A DNA stretch of 8,211 nt from Hypericibacter sp963696655. GTDB taxonomy: Bacteria > Pseudomonadota > Alphaproteobacteria > Dongiales > Dongiaceae. The notes below the pieces were generated by a model. That model had not been told where the DNA came from, searched no databases, and saw only the letters and a program-made list of their open reading frames with translations. Shown one piece after another: positions 1-4,613 of the stretch (the first letter of the stretch is position 1; every line of letters begins with the position of its first letter). The DNA lies in NCBI GenBank assembly GCA_963696655.1, contig CAVOLB010000129.1:1-8211 (forward strand). Reading direction: 5' to 3'. Both the position numbers and the translations under genes were made by a program.

Positions 1-117
1 TGGGGTGGGGGGTCGCCACAAACTCGATGTAGGCTTTGTTAGCGCGGCGCAAGGCTCTTTCATCAACGCGTTCTTCGATCACCCCCCACCCTAACCTCCC
101 CCTCAAGGGGGGAGGGG
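1..117. repeat. GC-rich interspersed repeat in inverted copies
   Basis: Bases 3-13 and 81-91 are perfect 11-bp inverted copies of one C/G-run motif. The plus-oriented copy continues into a hairpin with arms 95-102 and 108-115 and a 5-base loop (the CCTCCCCC/GGGGGAGG type). The minus-oriented copy runs out of the window at base 1. This resembles the short palindromic elements scattered between genes in many high-GC proteobacteria. The hairpin lies about 40 bases beyond the stop codon of the MFS gene and could slow transcription there, but it has no U-tract. Bases 14-80 between the copies read open on the minus strand, without a start or family match that I can support. Nothing else is visible up to 153. 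Confidence 0.6.
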
Positions 118-153
118 ATAAGATTAAAGTGAGGGAAACCTGGGGATGACAAC

Positions 154-1344
154 TCACTCCGCCGTGCACCGGCTCGATTGAGCGGCGACCTTGCGCCCAG
201 GCAGCAGGCAGACACCGAGATAGCCCGATAACGCCGCGGCCGACACGATCAGGATCGCGATCGGACCCCAGAGCTCCATCGCATGGCCGGCGATGACGGG
301 GCCGAGCGTGCTGCCGACGCCGTAGAGCAGGCTACTCAAGGTCGTGGCCGCAGCGAGCTCGGCGCCGCGGAAGCGGTCGCCCAGCATCGCGAACGCGACG
401 GTCCAGATGCCGCCGAGCCCGGCGCCCCAGAGAAACACCACCGGCCAGGCGAGCCAGCCCACAGGCATCGCCACCATCATCGCCAGCGTGAGCAGCAGCG
501 TGACGATCACGGTCCCGATCAGCACCTTGCGCCGCTCGATCCGGTCGGCGAGCCAGCCGATCGGGAGGTGGCCCAGCGTGGTGCCGACGAAGAGCGTCGT
601 CAGCAGCAGCACGGCATCCTGCTGGCTGAAGCCGCTGCGCAGCCCGTAGAGCGAGAGAAAGGAATCGTTGATCGCGTCGGTCATGGCGAGCGTGGGCGCT
701 GCCAGCAGCGCGACGGCGGCCACCGCGAACAGGTGGCGAAAGCCGCGGCGCTCCTCTTCGGCATGAGGGGGCGGAACCAGCGCGCGGGCGAAGAGCAGGG
801 GAAGGGCGGCCACCAGCACCAGCGCGATGCCGAAGAGAAAGGGTGCCCAGCCCTCGATGCCGGCCAGCGTGATGATGAGCGGGCCGATGGCGAAGCCGGC
901 CGACCAGAGGAAGCCCAGCACGCCGCCGACGAGGCCCCGGCTTTCATCGAGGGCGATCTGCTGGATCCAGGTCTGGCAGGCGATGAAGAGCAGCGAGACG
1001 CTGGCGCCGAGCAGGAAGCGGATCGGCATCCAGCCATAGGGATCGATATGGAGCGGCAGCAGCGCCAGCATCAGCGCCGCCGACAGGATGGCGCCGGATA
1101 CGGTGCGCAACAGGCCGAACCGGGCGACGACGCGCGGCGCCAGCGGCGCCACGGCGAAGATCGAGAGCGACTGGCTGGCGGCACTCAGGCCGATCAGGCC
1201 GCTACCGAATCCGTGATTGTCGAGGATCAGCGAGAGCAGGGGCCAGGTCAGCCCCATGGTGGTGCAGACCGCCGAGATGCAGACGATCGCGATCAGCAGG
1301 CTGAGGCGCCGCTGCGCCGCGCTCAGGCTTGAGCTTCCCGTCAA
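154..1344 (-). CDS. MFS transporter, YcaD-like
   Basis: Inner-membrane secondary transporter of the major facilitator superfamily; the substrate cannot be told from sequence. The protein alternates hydrophobic helices with short loops in a roughly 12-segment pattern, with a charged cytoplasmic linker (PPPHAEEERRGFRH) between the two six-helix halves. The second half carries the family loop signature GWLADRIERRKVL. Overall it resembles the YcaD-like branch, whose members are about 380-400 residues. The frame is open back to a TTG at 1404 (416 residues). I prefer the TTG at 1344 (396 residues) because a GGGGGA purine run lies about 7 bases upstream and the first membrane helix then begins near residue 13. 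The 1404 start has no Shine-Dalgarno-like sequence. A GTG at 1365 is a third option. The gene lies downstream of trcR on the same strand, separated by a palindromic repeat, so co-transcription is possible but not shown. Confidence 0.9.
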   Translation of the reverse strand: MTGSSSLSAAQRRLSLLIAIVCISAVCTTMGLTWPLLSLILDNHGFGSGLIGLSAASQSLSIFAVAPLAPRVVARFGLLRTVSGAILSAALMLALLPLHIDPYGWMPIRFLLGASVSLLFIACQTWIQQIALDESRGLVGGVLGFLWSAGFAIGPLIITLAGIEGWAPFLFGIALVLVAALPLLFARALVPPPHAEEERRGFRHLFAVAAVALLAAPTLAMTDAINDSFLSLYGLRSGFSQQDAVLLLTTLFVGTTLGHLPIGWLADRIERRKVLIGTVIVTLLLTLAMMVAMPVGWLAWPVVFLWGAGLGGIWTVAFAMLGDRFRGAELAAATTLSSLLYGVGSTLGPVIAGHAMELWGPIAILIVSAAALSGYLGVCLLPGRKVAAQSSRCTAE

Positions 1345-1427
1345 TTCCCGTTCCCCCGACGTCACGCGCGCCGCGACGTTAGAACGGGCCGCGAAACGGG
1401 GCAAACCGGGAGAGGGTCACTCGTTTC

Positions 1428-1521
1428 CTGTCATGCCCGGGCTTCACCCGGGCATCTAGGAGCCCGCGGACGGAACGCGAAAGTGAAGTCTGGATCCCCG
1501 GGTCAATCCCGGGGACGACAG
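1428..1521. repeat. Composite palindromic (REP-like) element with two hairpins
   Basis: The ends CTGTC (1428-1432) and GACAG (1517-1521) are inverted copies. Inside are two hairpins. Arms 1433-1441 and 1447-1455 pair over 9 bp (ATGCCCGGG/CCCGGGCAT) with loop CTTCA. Arms 1495-1502 and 1508-1515 pair over 8 bp (TCCCCGGG/CCCGGGGA) with loop TCAAT. This is the layout of intergenic palindromic repeats common in alphaproteobacterial genomes. It fills almost the whole gap between trcR and the MFS gene and ends 9 bases from the trcR stop codon. It may act as a 3' stabiliser or a weak terminator for trcR mRNA, although no U-tract follows. Confidence 0.75.
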
Positions 1522-1530
1522 GCGAAAACG

Positions 1531-2199
1531 TTAGCTTCCCGACGACCCGCCCGACTTCTGCATGAAGGCAGCGATGTCGAAGCCGCCGAGCATCGAGCGG
1601 TCCTTGGCCTCGGTCGTGGGCTCGGCCGGCGTCTCCGGCACGGGCGCCGGCGGCGTGTCGCCTTCGGGCGGCTTGCCGAGCGCCTTGCGCGCGCGGGCGA
1701 CGGCGGCGTTCAGGTCGGTCTGGGTGCAGAGCCCAAGCAGCACCGGATCGCGCGGCTTCAGGTTCGACGAGTTCCAGTGGGTGCGGTCGCGCACGGCCGC
1801 GATCGTGCTCTTGGTGGTGCCGATCAGGCGCGCGATCGCGGCGTCGCCCAGCTCGGGGTGATGGCGAACCAGCCAGGCCACCGCATCGGGCTTGTCCTGG
1901 CGCTTGGAGACCGGCGTGTAGCGCGGGCCCTTGGTGCGCGGCAGCGGCTGCGGGATGTTCTGGCGCAGCAGCTTCAGATGCAGCGTCGGATCCTTTTGCG
2001 CGCGCTCGATCTCTTCCATCGTGACCTGGCCGTTGGCGACAGGATCGAGGCCGACGATTCCAATCGCGACCTCGCCATCCGCGATGCCCTGCACCTCGAG
2101 CGGGTGCAGGCTGCAGAACTCGGCGATCTGCTCGAAGCTCAGCGTGGTGTTCTCCACCAGCCATACGGCGGTTGCCTTGGGCATCAGCAGACGGGCCAT
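1531..2199 (-). CDS. trcR: DUF1013 family cell-cycle transcriptional regulator TrcR
   Basis: A 222-residue protein of the alphaproteobacterial DUF1013 family, whose members are annotated as the cell-cycle transcriptional regulator TrcR. It probably acts in the cytoplasm on DNA or with RNA polymerase. Two helix-turn-helix-like segments are visible: residues about 10-40 (AVWLVENTTLSFEQIAEFCS and following) and about 105-138 (DAVAWLVRHHPELGDAAIAR then LIGTTKSTIAAVRDR). The conserved THW at 140-142 and NLKPRDPVLLGLC at 146-158 follow. The C-terminal 45 residues are rich in Pro, Glu and Thr and look disordered, ending in a small amphipathic piece (MLGGFDIAAFMQK). The ATG at 2199 is fixed by an AGGAGAG Shine-Dalgarno sequence 6 bases upstream; the same frame is open much farther upstream but without family sequence. 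The neighbouring oxidoreductase and DUF1192 gene are, as I recall, often found beside this family in alphaproteobacteria. The name is solid; the mechanism is inferred from the family. Confidence 0.92.
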   Translation of the reverse strand: MARLLMPKATAVWLVENTTLSFEQIAEFCSLHPLEVQGIADGEVAIGIVGLDPVANGQVTMEEIERAQKDPTLHLKLLRQNIPQPLPRTKGPRYTPVSKRQDKPDAVAWLVRHHPELGDAAIARLIGTTKSTIAAVRDRTHWNSSNLKPRDPVLLGLCTQTDLNAAVARARKALGKPPEGDTPPAPVPETPAEPTTEAKDRSMLGGFDIAAFMQKSGGSSGS

Positions 2200-2317
2200 T
2201 TCATCTCTCCTCGAAATCCAACGGTGGACCTGGTGGGCCGGCAGTAAAATCGGATGCGGCTCAAGGGCGCCGCCCTCCGCGGGGAACACCCGGGAAGACG
2301 GCCGCGAGCCGGTCTGA

Positions 2318-2348
2318 CTTATATGGGATCGCGGCGCCGGCCGCCCAA
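2318..2348 (-). promoter_or_regulatory. Possible sigma70-type promoter for trcR
   Basis: On the minus strand, TATAAG (2323-2318) is preceded 19 bases upstream by TTGGGC (2348-2343). It would give a leader of roughly 110 nt ahead of trcR. The -10 box is good for this GC-rich region, but the spacing is long and the -35 poor. The 2200-2489 gap shows no gene, so a promoter here is plausible. Confidence 0.3.
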
Positions 2349-2460
2349 GCGGTCCGGACCGGGCGGGAATAGCATTTGAGGCCCGCCGCCGCCATAGGAA
2401 ATTGCGGCTGCCCCTTCGGTCCCGACGGATTCCGAAAAGGCCAGACGGCCCAACCGGATA

Positions 2461-2496
2461 GGTCTCAGGCGCGGGGTTTTCGCGCCGGTTCAGACC
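2461..2496 (-). terminator. Hairpin over the oxidoreductase stop codon
   Basis: The outer arms GGTCT (2461-2465) and AGACC (2492-2496), and the inner arms GGCGCG (2468-2473) and CGCGCC (2481-2486) with a 7-base loop, form a strong hairpin. It includes the oxidoreductase stop codon at 2490-2492. No long U-tract follows on the minus strand; the first short T-run (TTTT) comes about 20-25 bases later, after a weak GGCC/GGCC stem. It is probably an mRNA 3'-end or attenuating structure rather than a full terminator. Confidence 0.4.
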
Positions 2497-3491
2497 GTCA
2501 GCACGATCTTGCCGATATGGGCGCTCGATTCCATCAGCCGGTGGGCCGCCGCGGCCTCGGCCAGCGGGAAGGTCTTGTAGAGGATCGGTTGGACCCGCCC
2601 GGCCTCGATCAGCGGCCAGACCCGGTCTTTCAGCGCGTTGGCGATGGCGCCCTTCTCGGCGACCGAGCGCGGCCGGAGCGTCGAGCCGGTCAGGGTCTGG
2701 CGCTTCATCATCAGGGGCGCCAGATCGAGCTCGACTTTGCTGCCCTTGAGGAAGGCGATCTGCACGATGCGGCCCTCCATCGCCAGGCATTTCATGTTCC
2801 GCGCGAAATAATCGCCGCCGACCATGTCGAGGATGACATTGACGCCCTTGCCCTGGGTCATCTCCATCGCCGCCGCGACGAAGTCCTCGCTGCGGTAATC
2901 GACGGCGCGTTCGGCGCCCAGGGAGCGGCAGGCCGCGGCCTTGTCGGCGCCGCCGGCGGTCGCGATCACGCGCGAGCCGAGCTGGGCCGCGAGCTGGATC
3001 GCGGTGGTGCCGATGCCGCTGCTGCCGCCATGGACGAGGAACACCTCGCCGGGCTTGAGGGCGCCGCGCTCGAACACATTGGTCCAGACGGTGAAGAAGG
3101 TTTCGGGAATGGCCGCCGCCTGGATCAGATCCAGCCCGCGCGGAACCGGCAGGCATTGCGGCGCCGGCACGACGCAATATTCGGCATAGCCGCCGCCGGC
3201 AACGAGCGCGCAGAGCTTGTCGCCGATCTTCCAGGGGCCCGCCTCGCCGCCGCTCGCCACCACCTCACCCGCGATCTCGAGCCCGGGGATATCGGTGGCG
3301 CCGGGCGGCGGCGCGTAATTGCCCTGACGCTGCAGCACATCCGGCCGGTTCACCCCGGCGGCGGCAACCTTGATTAACAGCTCGCCGGCGCCGGGCTTCG
3401 GCATCGGCCGGCGCTGCGGCACCAGGGCTTCGGGCCCGCCCGGCGTCGGAATGGCGATGGCGGTCATCTCGGCGGGCAGCGCGACGGTCAT
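2490..3491 (-). CDS. NAD(P)H:quinone oxidoreductase, PIG3-type MDR family
   Basis: A 333-residue zinc-independent medium-chain reductase that by family reduces quinones or other electrophiles using NADPH in the cytosol. The N-terminal GroES-like domain contains GELLIKVAAAGVNRPDVLQRQGNY (starting near residue 36) and the PGLEIAGEVV motif. The Rossmann domain has HGGSSGIGTTAIQLAAQLG with the nucleotide-binding glycines at about 155-161, followed by GADKAAACRSLGAERAVDYR. The C-terminal AHRLMESSAHIGKIVLTV is the usual end of PIG3-like proteins, and the length is normal. No structural or catalytic zinc cysteine cluster is present. The start at 3491 has GAGG 6 bases upstream; a second Met, residue 9 (MTAIAIP), would match shorter homologues. 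It is transcribed divergently from the DUF1192 gene and toward trcR on the same strand. The physiological substrate is unknown. Confidence 0.93.
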   Translation of the reverse strand: MTVALPAEMTAIAIPTPGGPEALVPQRRPMPKPGAGELLIKVAAAGVNRPDVLQRQGNYAPPPGATDIPGLEIAGEVVASGGEAGPWKIGDKLCALVAGGGYAEYCVVPAPQCLPVPRGLDLIQAAAIPETFFTVWTNVFERGALKPGEVFLVHGGSSGIGTTAIQLAAQLGSRVIATAGGADKAAACRSLGAERAVDYRSEDFVAAAMEMTQGKGVNVILDMVGGDYFARNMKCLAMEGRIVQIAFLKGSKVELDLAPLMMKRQTLTGSTLRPRSVAEKGAIANALKDRVWPLIEAGRVQPILYKTFPLAEAAAAHRLMESSAHIGKIVLTV

Positions 3492-3582
3492 GAGGAGCCT
3501 CGGAATGGCTGGCGGGGCCGGCGCGGCTTGCGTCCGCGGGATGATCCGGCGGGGCTTCTGCGTCTGGCGGTGGGTCGACTAG

Positions 3583-3600
3583 AGTGTCGTCATCTACACT
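3583..3600. promoter_or_regulatory. Small palindrome in the divergent control region, operator candidate
   Basis: AGTGT (3583-3587) and ACACT (3596-3600) form an inverted repeat with an 8-base spacer between the divergent oxidoreductase and DUF1192 genes. On the minus strand a weak promoter candidate overlaps it: TAGATG (3596-3591) with TTGCGC (3620-3615), 18 bases apart. A bound regulator could therefore affect the oxidoreductase. No regulator family can be named from an 18-bp site. Confidence 0.3.
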
Positions 3601-3640
3601 GGCGCCGGAAACGAGCGCAAGCCGCCCTGCGGAGGACGCG

Positions 3641-3826
3641 ATGGATCCCGAAGAGCTGGAACCCCGCAAGGCAGCCCCGAAGCTGCGCGATCTCGAACCG
3701 CTCTCGGTCGCCGAGCTCGAAGGCTATATCGACGAGCTCAAGGGCGAGATCCGCCGCGTCGAGGCCAAGATTGCCGCCAAACGCAGCCATCTCGGCGCTG
3801 CCGCAGCCTTCTTCAAACAGCCCTGA
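3641..3826 (+). CDS. DUF1192 family small coiled-coil protein
   Basis: A 61-residue acidic and charged protein matching the DUF1192 family of short alphaproteobacterial proteins. The family pattern is SVAELEGYIDELKGEIRRVEAKIAAKR (residues 22-48), an amphipathic coiled-coil helix, followed by a short Ala-rich and aromatic tail (AAAAFFKQP). No signal peptide or membrane segment is present. The ATG at 3641 is chosen because GGAGGA lies 4 bases upstream; an in-frame ATG at 3584 would add 19 residues of unrelated sequence and has no Shine-Dalgarno sequence. It is divergent from the quinone oxidoreductase, with TrcR one gene further on. Its function is unknown; a coiled-coil adaptor role is only a guess from shape. 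Confidence 0.88.
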   Translation: MDPEELEPRKAAPKLRDLEPLSVAELEGYIDELKGEIRRVEAKIAAKRSHLGAAAAFFKQP

Positions 3827-3907
3827 GCGCGCGCGACAGCAAGAACTGACCAAAATGCGGTCTCTTTCGAATTAATTCATTGATATAAAATGATTTATTT
3901 TTGATGG

Positions 3908-3945
3908 TTGCGTTAACGAATCCTCAAGGACTCTCGGTAATGATT
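3908..3945 (+). promoter_or_regulatory. CtrA-box-like sequence and possible promoter of the small RNA
   Basis: TTAA (3913-3916), seven bases, then TCAA (3924-3927) is one base from the CtrA consensus TTAA-N7-TTAA. A -10-like TAATGA (3938-3943) follows. If the transcript starts near 3950, the box centres near -30, where CtrA-activated promoters commonly carry it. A strongly AT-rich stretch lies just upstream (3870-3904), like an UP element. The call rests on short matches only. Confidence 0.3.
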
Positions 3946-3949
3946 GATC

Positions 3950-4054
3950 CTAGACAGGTTCGTTCAGCGAGCCTCTCTCTTGGGTCCTTCGGATCCATGT
4001 TTGCGCCTCCCTGTCTGACTTGAGCCGCCCGGCATTGCTCGGCGGCTCTTTTTT
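3950..4054 (+). ncRNA. Candidate small regulatory RNA
   Basis: A transcript-like unit of about 105 nt that ends in a strong Rho-independent terminator. An outer stem pairs AGACAGG (3952-3958) with CCTGTCT (4010-4016). Inside it, TGGGTCC (3981-3987) and GGATCCA (3991-3997) form a 7-bp hairpin (one G-U) with a UUC triloop. The segment GCGCCTCCCT (4003-4012) is complementary to Shine-Dalgarno sequences and sits partly unpaired before the terminator, the layout of sRNAs that block ribosome binding. The combination of hairpin, CCUCCC segment and terminator is reminiscent of the alphaproteobacterial suhB/alpha-r8 (MmgR) family; that link comes from memory and is untested. No plus-strand reading frame of any length fits here. 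The 5' end is an estimate. Confidence 0.5.
4022..4054 (+). terminator. Rho-independent terminator of the candidate small RNA
   Basis: GAGCCGCC (4022-4029) pairs perfectly with GGCGGCTC (4041-4048) across an 11-base loop and is followed at once by six T residues (4049-4054). The minus strand has no U-tract after the stem, so it works for plus-strand transcription only. It lies about 200 bases past the DUF1192 stop, so it may also end read-through from that gene. Confidence 0.85.
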
Positions 4055-4116
4055 GTCCGGGTCCGGCGCTCCCTGCATATAAATATATTCTCCCCCCGCG
4101 ACGCAGCCTTCGCCCT

Positions 4117-4144
4117 CGCGTCGCCTCGGCGATATCGCGACGCG
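4117..4144. repeat. Inverted repeat, GC-rich hairpin
   Basis: CGCGTCGC (4117-4124) and GCGACGCG (4137-4144) pair over 8 bp with a 12-base loop that contains the palindrome CGATATCG. A further GCGACGC occurs just upstream near 4098. No U-tract follows. The rest of 4055-4318 holds no gene I can support; it has an AT-rich CATATAAATATATT stretch at 4076-4089 that could be promoter-like in either direction. Confidence 0.4.
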
Positions 4145-4300
4145 GGACTGTGGCGTTCCTGCATCCTGTGGCCGGAAAAACACCACAACCCGAGCGGCCG
4201 CGTAGGATATTTCGTAAACGCGCCGTCGGCGATCGTTCGACGTCCAACAAATGTCAATAAGCGTTGCCCGGATTGCGCTGCATCAAACGGGTCGTTGCAA

Positions 4301-4348
4301 GTCAACCACAATCTCGGCTTGACGATGCGGCCTTCTGCCACCTAACGT
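4301..4348 (+). promoter_or_regulatory. Possible promoter with inverted repeat upstream of metY
   Basis: TTGACG (4319-4324) matches the sigma70 -35 box at five of six positions, and CTAACG (4342-4347) is a weak -10 after 17 bases. The -35 is also the right half of an inverted repeat, GTCAA (4301-4305) and TTGAC (4319-4323), which could be a regulator site. A transcript from here would meet the terminator at 4397-4440 before reaching metY. Confidence 0.35.
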
Positions 4349-4388
4349 TCCCCGCGCTGAAGCAAGTTAGACAGGTTGAGGCTCAGAT

Positions 4389-4440
4389 AAAAAAATAGGC
4401 CGCCGGTTCCGAGAAGGAATCGAGCGGCCTTCTTCTTTTT
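4389..4440. terminator. Bidirectional intrinsic terminator in the metY upstream region
   Basis: AGGCCGC (4397-4403) pairs with GCGGCCT (4424-4430). The stem continues as seven more pairs (CGGTTCC with GGAATCG, one G-U, one bulged A) closing on a GAGAA loop. On the plus strand TTCTTCTTTTT follows. On the minus strand the seven A residues at 4389-4395 supply a U-tract. It may end a short transcript starting near 4350, or act as an attenuator in a long metY leader. Confidence 0.75.
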
Positions 4441-4501
4441 GGGGCACCCTGTTCCGCCGCCGCGGCAGCGGTTCGCCGAAATTTACCTCGATTGTCGGGC
4501 A

Positions 4502-4534
4502 GCAAGCGAAGGCAGGGGCCCCTCTCGCGCTTGC
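4502..4534 (+). other. Hairpin in the metY leader
   Basis: GCAAGCG (4502-4508) pairs with CGCTTGC (4528-4534), and the loop contains the self-complementary AGGGGCCCCT. It lies 80 bases before the metY start. I searched this leader for the SAM-II layout often found before alphaproteobacterial met genes and did not see it, so no riboswitch is called. Elsewhere in 4441-4613 I see no gene and no clear promoter. Confidence 0.3.
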
Positions 4535-4613
4535 CGTTGGCCCGTGTCTATGGTGAGAAGGCGCCAAGGCTCGTGATCTCTCGCGAGCGCTCTCCTGCGA
4601 AAGCATCGATTCC

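Noticed and set aside
14..80. Partial minus-strand protein at the left edge
   Set aside because: The open frame runs through repeat sequence with no credible start or family match, and is too short to judge.
283..1332. Long plus-strand open frame opposite the MFS gene
   Set aside because: Its translation is low-complexity, rich in Arg, Gln, Glu, Asp and Ala, and resembles no family. It mirrors the codon bias of the real minus-strand transporter, which has clear membrane helices.
2200..3177. Upstream extension of the trcR reading frame
   Set aside because: The extra 326 residues overlap the oxidoreductase out of frame and have no family similarity. A strong Shine-Dalgarno sequence marks the start at 2199.
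2376..3377. 333-residue plus-strand open frame opposite the oxidoreductase
   Set aside because: Its composition is that of an antisense shadow and no motifs are seen, while the minus strand has a complete reductase.
3924..3998. 24-codon minus-strand frame with a strong GGGAGG site 7 bases upstream
   Set aside because: The apparent ribosome site is the complement of the sRNA candidate's CCUCCC segment. There is no downstream minus-strand gene for a leader peptide to control. I consider it a coincidence, though ribosome profiling would decide.
4441..4613. SAM-II or other methionine-related riboswitch before metY
   Set aside because: I looked for the SAM-II pseudoknot landmarks (conserved GAUUU, UUGC and AAA-GCUAA segments) and for SAH-type motifs and did not find them in the right order.
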